Assembly (NCBI RefSeq): GCF_028769735.1
Contig: NC_088173.1
Location: 61,970,421 to 62,034,420 of the forward strand
DNA from: Zonotrichia leucophrys gambelii
Taxonomy: Eukaryota; Chordata; Aves; Passeriformes; Passerellidae
Reading direction: 5' to 3'
Length of the DNA stretch: 64,000 nucleotides
Shown here piece after piece: positions 23,822 through 35,220 of the stretch. Numbering within the stretch: the first letter of the stretch is position 1; each line of letters opens with the position of its first letter. Both the position numbers and the translations under genes were made by a program. The notes under the pieces were generated by a model. The model did no database searches, was not told the DNA's origin, and saw only the letters and a program-made list of their open reading frames with translations.

Positions 23822-24472
23822 TCTCTATCAGACTATTATTTGGAATCCTAAGGTTTTTTCTTATCTGCTGTCTTCTGACTGGCAGATGAGAAAGAAGAGA
23901 TTTTGTTGTGTTTACCAGTAATTAGATCAGTCATGAGGAAAAATGGGGTGAAAAATTTATCAGAGTTTAGCAGATTTGTAGTCTTCCTTTTGGGATTTAG
24001 ATGGTGAATGCAAAATATGAATGTCTCTGCCCTTGTTTTAACCCCTTATTCTTTTAACCATAATAACCATAACCATAATCCTTCAGTATATCTGTGTCCA
24101 AATTCAATTCAGGGGATACTTAATAGATCCCAGTTTCATATTAGTTATCTGTATAATTAGTGGGAAAAAAAAACATGTGCATTATCATGAGTTGGGTGAT
24201 CATTATTATTCTCAGAAAGGAGTTTTTTCATTTGCATTCAGTTCTACTATGGACTTTATTCCTTCTAATTTTCTTGAGACAAAAATCTTCAGATTTATTG
24301 GAACAAGGATTTAAGGCTCAAGAAGTTACTATTGTCCCTCAATGAAAAGATAGAGGATTTACATATTTCCGCACTCTCAGAACTTGAAAGTAAATAAAGC
24401 CTTTTCACTCAATTCTGAAAGCAAGTCTGAGCTTCCTATAACTCTAGCAGATAAGTCTTGATGGTCAGTGAA

Positions 24473-24545
24473 ATAATCATTTTACCATAGATTCAAAATT
24501 TCAAACATCAAGTTTGGAATTGTGAATCTATGGTAAAATGATTAT
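24473..24545. repeat. 73-bp near-perfect palindrome (long hairpin)
   Basis: The outer 23 bp (24473-24495) are an exact reverse complement of 24523-24545. Inside, after one mismatch (24496/24522), pairing continues for about 10 more positions, with a single T-G mismatch, to a ~5-nt loop around 24507-24511 (atcaa). The total stem is about 33-34 positions. Pairing stops immediately outside the arms, so the edges are sharp. Size and geometry fit a microRNA precursor or a very small palindromic (MITE-like) element. No terminal-repeat family is recognised, and which strand is transcribed, if any, cannot be told. Confidence 0.9.
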
Positions 24546-26463
24546 GATATACAGATTCTGCATCAGTGCCTAATGTAAACCTCAGATTGATTTAAGTGCA
24601 AAAATTTGATATTTCTTTTTCTTATCACAGCCTTGAAGAAACTACACCATAGCATGGTGTCAGGAACTGTCAGATATAGGGCTTCAGTATTTCATGTCTT
24701 TCATATTTCTTATCCTTATGAATTGTCAAAACTGTGCAATCACTTCCTAATTCTTTGATTTGTCATCAATACACATATCTCTTTAAGAATGATTTATTAT
24801 ACTTACTAAAAATATCTTCTGATAGGCTCTATATTAGAGGAGAGAAACCAAACAACATAAATTCTCTGAAACATCCAATTACCAGAATTTTTTCTTAGAT
24901 AGCTACATTTTTTAGGTCTGCCAATACAAATTCATTTTGTAGTAGAGACAAAAAAAAGGGAATAATCATTGGCTACACAATAAAATACTTTTTTATAGAG
25001 ATTTCCCCTGTAATGTCTACTCTATAGCCTCTGCTGAAAAGACTACTTCTGAGGAGATTATGATTTTTTTTCTAATTAAATAAAATAATTGATATATGAA
25101 ATGCTTCCATTAAACAGGGAATCAATTAGCTCCAAATTAGTTATCTAACTCAATACTACTGTCATAATCTGTTTAATTTCTCAACACCTCTTTGAGAACA
25201 ATGAATTTTAATGTCAGATCCTGTATGACATAACCTCAGTTGCACTATGATTTGAAAATGCTACACTTCATTTTGAATAAATAAACCTCCTAAATTCTAA
25301 GTCTCAGTAAGCCTTCAGCATAGGATTGCCCTGTATGATCATTAAATTTTAGATGGAACAAGTCAATACTCCCTACTAGACTTAATTACAATTGTTCTGT
25401 CTGAGGACAAAAACATGTTATAGCTGCTTGACAGTTTTATACAAATAACAGGGAGTATATAGATTTCTTCTAAAAATCCAGAGGGGTTTTCATTCTGATG
25501 AAACATGAGGGAAACTGAAGAAATGTATTGTCATCATAAGTTAGGTCATATAAAATACTAATTACTTTGAAATTTTCCATTATGGATGCACAGGGAACCT
25601 GAAGTTGTCTCACATTATGCCCATATCAGCCAGACATTTCACCACAATGTGATTGCTGTCTGACTTAAGAGAGAAATTCTGCAAAATCAGCCGTATGTTT
25701 GAATATTGATGCACTTAGCTCAGTTGAATTGAGTAGGATTTAAGTGTTAGTTATTTTTGCAACTGTGCATTTATTAGACAGGTGTTTTCATAAATTGAAG
25801 AGTCTCCATATTGAAAAAAAAGAGAGAAAAAACCCATAAGAAAATGTATGTATTGAATACTGTATTACAGAGCACATACATTTCACAGATGACCCCAAGA
25901 ATAATGTTTCTTGCCTGTCAAAGAAAATAGTTTCATAGAAGAACAAGATTTCATATTATAAGACCATCAAAGCAGAATGAAACAAGAAAAATGTGAAGAC
26001 TAATTATGTAAGAGATCATTTTCCTACTAAAACCTAGGCTTTAGTGTTTATACCTTAATATATGAAGATTCCACTTTCAAATGTAAATCAGCTGAAACCC
26101 AAACAGCTGAAAAAAGGTTAACTTCTTTGCTTGTTTAATTTTCAATAGTTACCACAAATTATTTCCACATATGTACCGAATTCAGCACTTGAGTGAATAA
26201 AATGTCCACCATATATCTTACTCTCTTTTTTTGGTGTCACTGTAAAACATTAAATATCTAAAATTCCAAGCTCTGGTGGCACTTTTGAAACATAAACAGA
26301 TACGTCTTAAAAGCAGTTTCTATTTTCTTTTCATAATTAGTTTGCCTCTTAGGAAATTTTCCTCTGCTAACACAAAAAAAGGGAACATGATCTACTTTAG
26401 TACAGCACTTTGTATTTCTCATCCTGTTTACTTATTTTCTCATTATTTTTCTATTACCACAAA

Positions 26464-26692
26464 ATCACAGAATCATCAAAGTTGGAAAAGATCTTCAAGC
26501 TCAATTAGCCCAGCCTTCAATCCGGCATCACCAAAATCACCCTTCATGTCACACCCAATGCTCCTTGAACACTTTCACAGACAGTGATATTCCACCACCT
26601 GCCTGGGAAACTTATTCCAATGCCTAACCACTCTTTCAGTGATCTATTTTTCTTTTCTACTTACTTACCTAATCCGAACTCCCCCCATTTAT
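26464..26692 (-). mobile_element. CR1 LINE 3' end
   Basis: Reverse complement of a CR1 3' terminus. It shows 'atcacagaatcatcaaagtt' (26464), then 'ggaaaagatcttcaagctca', 'ccacctgcctgggaaactta' and 'ttccaatgcctaaccactct' (26617-26636), fading after 'ccgaactccccccatt'. The 103-codon plus-strand frame covering it (26276-26587) is a chance frame running into the repeat. Confidence 0.9.
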
Positions 26693-26694
26693 GG

Positions 26695-28085
26695 TAAATA
26701 TCATCTGAATCTCTTTTTTTGGTCTTTCAATTCTTGAAAAGAACCAGGCCATGAAAGCACAATATAGAAATAACACATTCTGGTCTCCTTCTGTTCTGTT
26801 CATTTATTAGGAACAACAATATGGGTATTGTTGTTATTACCCTGACATAAATTTGTATTCCACTGAGATTTTATTTTTTATACCATAGTGTGATAAAAGA
26901 AAAATACTCAGAAAGTTATTCCTATTTCAAAATATTGAATTTATGCACTACATAAAAGATTTTTAGGCTTTCATATAAATTTTCATTTATGTCCAAACTG
27001 TATGCAGTGATTTTCCAAATTGAAATTATAGCATTAGATATTGTATGTCACATAAAATCAGAACATGAATCAAGTTTAAAATATTCTTTTAACTCAAAAC
27101 ATTTTTAATCAATTTAAGCTAAAGAAGAAAAGTTCTTTTTCCTACCTTCTCTGTATCTGAACATTGATTATGATTTAGAAATGACATGAAAAAACAGACC
27201 TCTCATGTCTGTCTCTGATGATGAAAAATGCTATTGGTTGCTGGACATTGTCTCCTATATCAAAAAGTATTTCTAGAACTTATTTAATTCTGAATTTGCA
27301 GGTTGTGAATGTGCTAATGCAACTTCTTCATAACAGTGAAATCATGAAAAATTCACAGCACAAAAGTAGAAAAAAAAAGTTTAAATTACTAAGAACCTCT
27401 AAAAAATCTTACAATGTAACAAAATAAAATACATCAGGATTAATTTTTCAAAAATATAATAGATTCTAATTGTCTCTGAATGTTTCTAAATCATTAAAAA
27501 GAAAATCCTGTGCCTAAAATACTAGGTAATATACAAATTGTTTGCTGCCATGGAAACTGACAAGTTAAGAGATGCTTGTATTTCTGTGTGCAATTTTATC
27601 TTACCTTTCTTAAACAGATTTAATGCATTTTACTCTTTATATTAGACCTTTTCTACAAAAGATAGTTTCTTTGTGATGGTTAGCCTCAACTAGTTACCCT
27701 TAACCTGTAATAAGGTGGAATGTTATGGAAATGTCAGCGGTTTTAATTCTTGTAATACTAGTTGCTACCAAAACCTATATATTTTAAAATCCAGTGCTCT
27801 TATGTAAGAAACTAAAGTACTTTAGATTGGTGAGCCTAGAGACATTCAACCAAACTAATGGTAATAATGACATCTGAGCACATTCAAATTATCATTGACT
27901 CATTCAAATGGTCTAACAAAACCAGCCCTTTGGTAGGTTTTTCAGTTAGATTTTTTTAGACAGCTTCATCTTTCATTTATACCATTAGATGAACTAGCAC
28001 TTCTTACAGACATGTCAGCATTTCAGAAGAAGTTTTGGCAAGCTGACTGTATAATATTCAGCTGATAACTATTGCCTATTAATGC
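26695..28085. other. Intergenic DNA, nothing recognised
   Basis: AT-rich sequence without recognisable exon, RNA gene or transposon. Confidence 0.5.
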
Positions 28086-28089
28086 AAAC

Positions 28090-28437
28090 CACCTAACCAT
28101 CCAGCAACTGCTCATCATCCACAGACTGATGCCCAGCCCATTCCTGACCAGCAAGCAATCAGTGGCTCCCAGCAGTTTTATATGGAGCATAACATTCTGG
28201 GGTCTGGAACATCCCTTTGGCCAGCTTAGGGCCGCTGTCCTGGCCATGCTTCCTCTCAACTTCCCTTACACATAACTCACAGAACATGAGAACTGAGAAG
28301 TCCTGGATTTAAAGTAAGATGAACTTAGCAATAGCTAAAACATCAGTGTGTTGCCAAAATTATTCTCATACTGAATCCAAAATAGAGCATTGTAACTGCT
28401 ACTACGAAGAACATTAGTTCTATCCTAACCAGGATTA
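28090..28437 (-). mobile_element. Partial ERVL-type LTR
   Basis: Diverged reverse-complement copy of the LTR family seen at 16686 and 49212. Family words are 'cagactgatgcccagcccat', 'gttttatatggagcataaca' (TATA region of the sense strand), 'aacatccctttggccagctt', 'gccgctgtcctggccatgct' and a right end near 'ttctatcctaaccaggatta' (28418-28437). Only the upstream (U3) half of the LTR in the minus sense is clear; the other half is missing or unrecognisable. Confidence 0.75.
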
Positions 28438-28439
28438 TA

Positions 28440-29835
28440 GGAACTTTTCTTATGAATTTGGGTTTTCTGTTAAAAAAAAATCACTGTTATTGTATTTGCA
28501 GGCAATGCAAGGATTATCTATTATGGTGCAATCATCACATTATTGATGTGTAATTTCTACTTCAGCATACAGAATGTTGTAAAGACCAAAATTAGGAAAG
28601 GGTTGAGGAAAGCAGATATGAAAAGGCACCCAGCCCTGGGCTTGTCTAGAATAATAAACATGTTCTTCTATATTTACCCGGCTGTCTAAATTAGGTTTTA
28701 CATGTATTTTGCCCTAAACAGACAAAATCAAAGTTGAATACTGTAGGCACCACTGAACAAGTCTTAATAATTTTCTTTTTAGTGCCATGACTCTTTTATG
28801 TAGAAATTTTCCTTTTGTCTTCAAAAGGAAAATTAAACTAGCAAAAAAAAAAAGGAGGAAAGTATTGAGGTGGTCAATGTGTTTATTTTTAGCTTTTGAC
28901 CAAAGACGTAAGTTATCCCATTTTCTTGGATATTATACCATTTTATAAAACATACACAAGTCTGCCTCACCTGTCCTATTAATTTTTAAACCAGTAAGAT
29001 GAAGCCAAGTAGAAATCTACATGCAGAAATCCTTAATGTAGATCCAGAATGAAAGAAATATTAGACACACCATTTTCGTTATCGACATCATCTGTATTTT
29101 AAATTATAAATATTTACTTTCCCTAGGTTTAGAGATGCTTTGTCACTAAAGGCAGATACAGAGTCTTATATTTGATACTGAGGTACATAAGTAGAGAATG
29201 CTTGTATAAAGAGGATTGCTTCTTACTACAAATTGCATTTCTATTGAATTGAAATAGCATAAACCTGTCTCTATGAATACTATGAGTATATGAAACAAGG
29301 GAAGATTCACATATATATACACACAAGAATACATATAATGTATGTATACAAAGTCTTGGATTTTAGTTCTAGCTCTAAGAAGGGGGATCTCAGCCAGAAA
29401 ATACTGCAACAGGCTCTTTCCTGTTATTGAAATTCGGAGAATATCATAAGGGACACTTTTTCAGGAATCCTCTTTGAGAAAACTCACAAATGCACAACAG
29501 GGGAGTATTCTGAAGTCTGGAATGTAATTTTCTCTAATTATATAGACCTTGCAGAGGTCTAAGAACTGCTATATAATTTTTATCTTGTATTGGGTCTGTA
29601 AATACATGTCTGTTTTCAGGCAGAAAAAGGACAGCTCTTTTACATGGAAGATTCAATGCCTTTGCAAAACTGCTTGACTTTTCTTGATTAACTTCATATC
29701 CTTCTATGATGAGGTGACCCATCTAGTGGACTTAGTAATCCTGGAGAAACTGGCTACCCATGGCTTGGTTGGCTGCACTGATTGCTGGGTAAAAAGCTGA
29801 CTTTACTCAGACTTCTCCCGAGTAAAAAATGCCAA
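28440..29835. other. Intergenic DNA, one small hairpin
   Basis: No gene or transposon recognised. Holds the hairpin at 28805-28834 and short TA/CA runs near 29311-29345. Confidence 0.5.
28805..28834. repeat. Perfect 13-bp hairpin, 4-nt loop
   Basis: aattttccttttg (28805-28817) pairs exactly with caaaaggaaaatt (28822-28834) around tctt. No function is assigned. Confidence 0.85.
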
Positions 29836-29839
29836 CAGA

Positions 29840-30100
29840 AGGTAAAACTGCCTCAGGTTGCACCAGGAGGGGCTTAGCTTGTCTAGGAGGAAAAAAAATT
29901 CTTCAGTAAAAGGGTGGACTGGCATTGGAATAGGCTGCCCATGGAAATGGTGCTATCACCCTTCCTGGAAGTGTTCAAGAGGTGTCTGGATGTGGCACTT
30001 CAGGCTATGCTTTAGTGCTGAACATGGTGGTGCTTGCTTAATGGTTGAACTCGATCTTAGAGGCCTTCTATAATCTTAATGATATTATGATTCTGTAAAA
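29840..30100 (+). mobile_element. CR1 LINE 3' end
   Basis: Sense-strand CR1 terminus: 'ttgcaccaggaggggcttag' (29858), 'gaataggctgcccatggaaa', 'cctggaagtgttcaagaggt' and 'tggttgaactcgatcttaga'. It ends in 'gatattatgattctgtaaaa', the eroded octamer tail. The 71-codon frame at 29858-30073 is derived from this repeat. Confidence 0.9.
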
Positions 30101-30104
30101 TCTG

Positions 30105-30865
30105 GCCAATATAAAACAAAAAATAAATACTGGGAAAAATGAAAATTAATTAATGTTTTTCTACAACTAATTTTGTCTAATTTCAAAATAAATCTATTAC
30201 ATTTACATTTAGCAATGAAATGCTATGTTATGTGAACTGTAAAATTTACACAAAAATGTCAGATATTTATCAAAAGAATTTATTCCCTAAGTTTAAAATG
30301 TAGACATTTGCTATTAAGATGTAAAGACTTTCACCTCTTTAATGAGCAAATAACTGCAGGCATATTTGACGTAAAAAAAATAAATAATTAAACCCCCAAA
30401 TGTGGGCCACATATAAATAAGGGTATGAATCCTAGAATAACATTTACTTAGAAGTATGCTCAATAAGGAATTAGATAACCAGCTTCTTTTAAAAATTAGA
30501 AAAGAGTTCTGACTGCAAAAAAAATCCTGAATTTTGGATATAGTAAGTTTTAAATGTCAATGACTAAGACTCTAACACAAAGCACATTAATTTCAAGCTT
30601 TCAGGATTTAAGTATTATAGATCTAACATTGAATATAAGAGAAGACTGCAAATACTTTCCAGAGAAAATGAACTTAAAAGCTGACATTTGTAATCAGAGA
30701 AATGGATTAAATTCTGTTAAGAAGCTGTATTGAAAATGGAAATTACTTAATACTGAGTACAATGAATGCCACTGAATGCATTATTTCTTTTATATATATA
30801 GATATATATATGTATCTTAGTAATAATAAATTGTGTTTTAAAACAAATTATCTATGAGAATATAC
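30105..30865. other. Intergenic DNA, nothing recognised
   Basis: AT-rich; a short TATATA/GATATA run lies near 30790-30812. Confidence 0.5.
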
Positions 30866-30872
30866 AAACATG

Positions 30873-31003
30873 GAATGACAGAATACCTTGGTTTGGAAGT
30901 AACCTTGCAGATCATTTAGTTTAAAATCCCACTGTCACGGGCAGAGATGTCACTAGATCAGGTTGATCAGGGCTCCATTAACCAGGCCTTGACCACTTCT
31001 ATC
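30873..31003 (-). mobile_element. CR1 LINE 3' end, short
   Basis: Reverse-complement CR1 terminus: 'gaatgacagaataccttggt', 'gtaaccttgcagatcattta', 'gggcagagatgtcactagat' and 'caggttgatcagggctccat'. It fades after 'accaggccttgaccact' (about 31003). Confidence 0.85.
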
Positions 31004-31009
31004 TTTCTA

Positions 31010-32325
31010 TCAGACTTGGTCCATAGGTTCCTTCTTAACATCCATAGCATGAAAGGAGTCAAAAAAGTCCCAACAGCAGTCCACAAAACAAGAGAAATCT
31101 CTTCTTTATTTCAGTTTTAGTACTTAAAGGTCTAATGAACTTCTCATCATCTGAGATCTCTCTAGTCCTTAAATTTGCCTTAGTCTTCAAGCATGGTTGA
31201 GAGTATGTCTACATTACAGTTCCATTCTGGATTAGGAGCATGTTTTTGGTGCTAATGTCCCCATATACCATGCTTTTATTTACTTTACAGGAGAATCTCA
31301 GAGTACAGCTGCGTTAATTTCAAGTGAAACTAATTTGATGATGCACATCAAAGGTACACCCAATGACCTTCAGTTATTAATGCCATTCAGTTCATTAAAG
31401 CAGTTTGAAGACAATCTGAAGTAACCTCACACGAAACATGGCAATGGTGGATGTGAAGTTATTGACAACTGTTTTGATTTGCAAGTCCATTTCTACTGTT
31501 CAGCTTTACTTGCCTAAGCAGACATAACCTACATGATTCCCCTCTTCCGCTCTCGTGTTACAGAACAATCAATGAAAAATACTTATGCTTTTCTCTGGAG
31601 AATACACAAGTTCTCTCCTCACTATTTTGAGCACAAGAAAAGGTTTAAGTAGCAGGTCACTTGTACTGTGCTTTTAAGAGAGAGCAGCGAATAGCTACAA
31701 AATATGAAAGAAGATAACCCAACACATAGAGTACCAGTAGTCATGTAGCATCTAGGTAAAATGCTAATAAGTCTACTTTAAGCATCAACCTTTTAACTAG
31801 ACAGTGAAACTGAGTAGAAGATTTCCATCACAGAAAGCAGAAGAAGGATACCAAATGGATTTTTATTCTGTTAAATACCCACAGTGTGTTCTACTGAAAT
31901 GTTCCCAAAAAATATAAATAACACTGTTTAGAGTATGAAGCCTAATGATAGATAAGAGTGGCAAAATCCAAAGAAGAATCTTTAAATAAGCTACATTCAT
32001 TTATGAAAGAACAAAACAGGAAATTTAGCATTTACAGTTTAACCATTTTCAGTGGCTGATTATGCTCAGCCTGAAAAATGGAATCAAAACCTATGAGTTA
32101 AGCACTGCATATGGGAGAATTACAGCTTTCTGAAATTTGCCAGAATTTATACCCAGTGATAATAAAACATTTAAATTCCTTGTGAAAAATACCAAATATT
32201 AGATGCTTGTGAACCTCTATCATTCTGCGCGGACTCAAAATTTACTAGACCACAAAGAGAAGACTGTTGCATGAGCACACAGCCTAGTTGCTCTTTTATT
32301 CATATGCAATCAGAACTATTTTTTA
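31010..32325. other. Intergenic DNA, nothing recognised
   Basis: No exon or transposon recognised. Sequence near 31286-31560 is less AT-rich but shows no identifiable motif. Confidence 0.45.
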
Positions 32326-32329
32326 AATG

Positions 32330-33335
32330 TGAGTGAAAATCCATGATGACATCAAATAATGTGGAGAAAGATGTAGTGGTATATCTATGCCTCCTGTCCC
32401 TGGCCCCTGCTTCAGCAAATTGCAACCAGAGTGAAAAATTAGGACTAAAATCAACTGTCTTGGAACCCTATAAATAATGGCTCCAAGTGAGACCTTTTGA
32501 GCCTTCCTGGTCTCCAGTGGGCTGCATCCAGCAATATTCCTCTCCATGGAATGCCTCTCAGAGCCAGTGAACTCTCAAGTTTGCCACACTTGGAGGATCA
32601 CTGAATGACAATGGAGCCTGGCAATACTCACATTCCTCGAGGCTCAATCCTTTGCCCATTGAGCAGATACAAGGATATCTTTGTACTGAGTCTTTGTACT
32701 CTTTTGACATAAGTACTTCACTGAATTGGAGGGGAATTTTCACCAAGTATGTCTTGTACATACCCTTTTAGGTCTGTGTGTGAGTGTGAATATGACCTAG
32801 CAAATATGATGTGAAGGTTGATCTCCTAGATTCTTAGGCACTTAAGATTTGTAAATAAGTTCAACCTGTAAGTTGCTGTTGTGCAATAGTAAATTCTATA
32901 TGAATCTTTGGCTAAATTGTTATTGATTGACTACTGTTAAGTTTAAGTGAGGTTAAAACTTTAGACTTAAACTGGTGGTGTAGTCTGGGGCTAAATTTTG
33001 GCAAAGTAGTCTACTGTGAACCTTTAAACTAAATGAAATGGTCTCTCATATTCCCTTTTTTAGCCATACCATCTCTTAACATTATTCTTTCCCCTACCAC
33101 CTGCCTCCACTGGCCCAGCTTTCACATAGGTAATTTTTGGGTTGATTTTGGGTTAGATTGATAATACATTTTAGTTTGATCTTCCTCTGTGTCTTTAATC
33201 ATGTAGTAAGTAGTAGAGTGAAACTTGCTGACGAACTTTGTCTTGCTTTCACTTTATATTAAATGTGTTTATGCTGATGCCTTTGCCAGGGATTCTTTAA
33301 GCAACCTTAAACCAATAATTTTCAACAAAGGGTCA
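32330..33335 (+). mobile_element. Probable ancient ERV LTR
   Basis: A block of distinctly different texture with a TATA-like box in 'cctataaataatggctcc' (about 32468-32485), followed by a GC-richer leader-like stretch. Downstream words ('gaggctcaatcctttgccca', 'gtacttcactgaattggagg', 'aaataagttcaacctgtaag') are ones I associate with a long avian LTR family, but recall is less firm than for the other LTRs. Neither edge is defined and no target duplication was found. It could instead be a conserved promoter-like segment. Confidence 0.45.
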
Positions 33336-33892
33336 TTAGTAAGTTTTATCACACAAAACATAAGACCATCAAAATTAAAGTACTCTTGATATGGTGGGTA
33401 TTTTTAAGAAAGTGAATATGCAATGGGCTTGAAAAAATTGTAGTCCTTCTTTTACACAGTACAAGAGTATCTATATCTGACTTTTTATAAAAGTCACCAG
33501 TTTGAAAAAAAAACATTCCTTCACACTAGTGAAAGCACTCATAACACAACGAGAGGTGTGACTTTCACCTCTTACCAACTTAAGTAGAATATATATATGC
33601 GGTATTAGAGGAGAATTTGCATTCCCTTTAAATGTAATATAACATACATGGATTTAAAATAATAGAGGGTAACAATTTATTTTCAGTACACTGTTCTCTT
33701 TTCTTCTCATCTGCTGTGCAAATGAAAATGCAGCTGTGGTTTCTCTGTCTTTTCTCACTATGCTTCATGCCCTCATAATCTCTTTCATGAATTCAAATTC
33801 AGCTTTCTTACCTGTGTTTATCCATCTTTCCAGACATGTTTTTAGTTCAAATCAAAACTTCTCTTTATGTTTCTGGATTTCTGCTTTCCAGT

Positions 33893-34186
33893 TTATTGTC
33901 CATACAGCCGTAACAGTTCAAAAGTTTTGGCATGGCCACCATTCAGGCATAACATAGGCTTTATTTGCCTGTAGTGTTGAAAGATGTATCCAACAGTAAA
34001 ATAAGAATGATATTCCACTTGTAATAGAAGCTGAACGAGGCTGTCAGAGCCTTCATAATCCCTAGAACTTTTCATTGTGTCGGTTTTAGTCATCAGCCAG
34101 TCATACGGGGAGAGAATTGGGACACCAATTTTGTGTTTTTCATGGTAGATTTCACACAGACCAACAAGCTGTTTCAATTCACCCTA
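33893..34186 (-). CDS. Protein-like open frame, possible terminal exon of an unidentified gene
   Basis: On the minus strand a frame runs from a possible splice acceptor (ttatag then GGTGAA, boundary at 34186/34187) to a TAA stop at 33893. It encodes about 97 residues. The translation is not the Lys/Phe/Ile-rich noise of its neighbours. It has a balanced composition with motifs such as 'PILSPYDWLM', 'SLVQLLLQVEYHSYF' and 'NGGHAKTFELLRLYGQ'. Four CpGs occur in under 300 bp, whereas CpG is rare elsewhere in this window. An AATAAA overlaps the stop codon. I do not recognise the protein. Weaknesses: the frame is stopped just upstream by a TAG, the acceptor has a competing AG seven bases upstream, and no partner exon is identified. 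It could be a genuine last exon, a relic of a retrocopy, or chance. Confidence 0.35.
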
Positions 34187-34189
34187 TAA

Positions 34190-34495
34190 CTCATAAAAAA
34201 ATATCTCAGGTAAAAGAAGTAATATTTTTAAACCAAGAACATCTTCCATTCAGTCTTTTTTTCTATCCTCCCCTCCTATTTTTAGAAATATTTTTAAAAT
34301 ATTTTTTCTATTTTTACTGTAATTTCTGTCTCTATTACAGAAAGCACATATTCTGTATAAATTAATATTGTATATTATATATGCATATGCATAACTATTT
34401 ATCTTTTGTGCAGAAAACTCTATTAACAACACCTGATACCTTGTAGAATTAGGGTGATTATGATTTTTATTCTAATTTACATTATTGTATATGTA
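34190..34495. other. AT-rich non-coding DNA
   Basis: Contains short inverted AT words such as aaatatttttaaaatattt near 34284-34302. Nothing else is recognised. Confidence 0.5.
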
Positions 34496-34498
34496 TAT

Positions 34499-34524
34499 GT
34501 GTGTATATATATATATATACACAC
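34499..34524. repeat. Palindromic GT-TA-AC microsatellite
   Basis: gtgtgta, a TA run, then tacacac form a self-complementary dinucleotide tract. Confidence 0.9.
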
Positions 34525-34959
34525 TATATACCACAATATAGTATTTCTACTGTTACTGTTTTTTATGTTCTAGTAGCATTTTCAACATGCTCTGTATCTA
34601 TGATATGTGATACAAACCTAACCACCAATCTCTTAAGGAAGAATTTTGTGCTGACCATTCTTTCTGAGATTTTTTTAAAATGCAAACATCATTTATCTTT
34701 CTTTATAATTCATTTTTTTTATTTGCAAATGAGCATAGTGAACTCTTCTTTCTTCCTATTTTCTTTTTTATCAGTTTGGCAAAGTTTTGTGAAAAGTAAA
34801 ATAACTTTTCCATGTTACTGAAGAAAAACATTTTGTACAGAGAAGCATTCTTTTAATGAAGTCTCCTTACAGATGTTTCTGACAGGATTCATAAATCATC
34901 TGGCCTAGAAGCTATTTCTTTTAACATACAAACACAATGTAACAGAAACACGTATATTC

Positions 34960-35220
34960 AAATGATTAGCAAAACAGGCAAAAAACGCCCACTCAACTCT
35001 ATTTATTTAGCAATGTAAAATGCTATTTATAGAAAAATGCAAATATTCTAGGATTAATCCACCACATTGCCCCACAAACAATGTGAGAAATTGCTAAATG
35101 GAAAGAAAAATGTGAAACATGCAAAAATTAATGGAAGCATTGTGGTGATTATGCAAATGTAAACATCATTACCCAGCCTAATTAGAGAAATATGTTATTT
35201 TTGGTTGCACAGAAATTTTT
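34960..35220. promoter_or_regulatory. Candidate conserved non-coding (enhancer-like) segment
   Basis: Dense transcription-factor-like words occur without low complexity. They include an exact octamer ATGCAAAT (35151-35158, POU-type), an overlapping TGTAAACA (35158-35165, forkhead-type) and a palindromic CTAATTAG (35178-35185, homeodomain-type), all within 35 bp. This clustering is typical of developmental enhancers in gene deserts. Conservation cannot be seen from one sequence. Confidence 0.3.

Larger units (their letters stand above)
21970..26460. other. Intergenic DNA with small hairpins and microsatellites
   Basis: No gene recognised. Contains a (TC) run near 22103-22115, a hairpin at 22547-22580, repeated 'ttcatagga' words (23298-23325) that may be a worn CR1 tail, an (AAT) run (23803-23821), CCATAA words near 24056-24080, and the long hairpin at 24473-24545. 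Confidence 0.55.
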
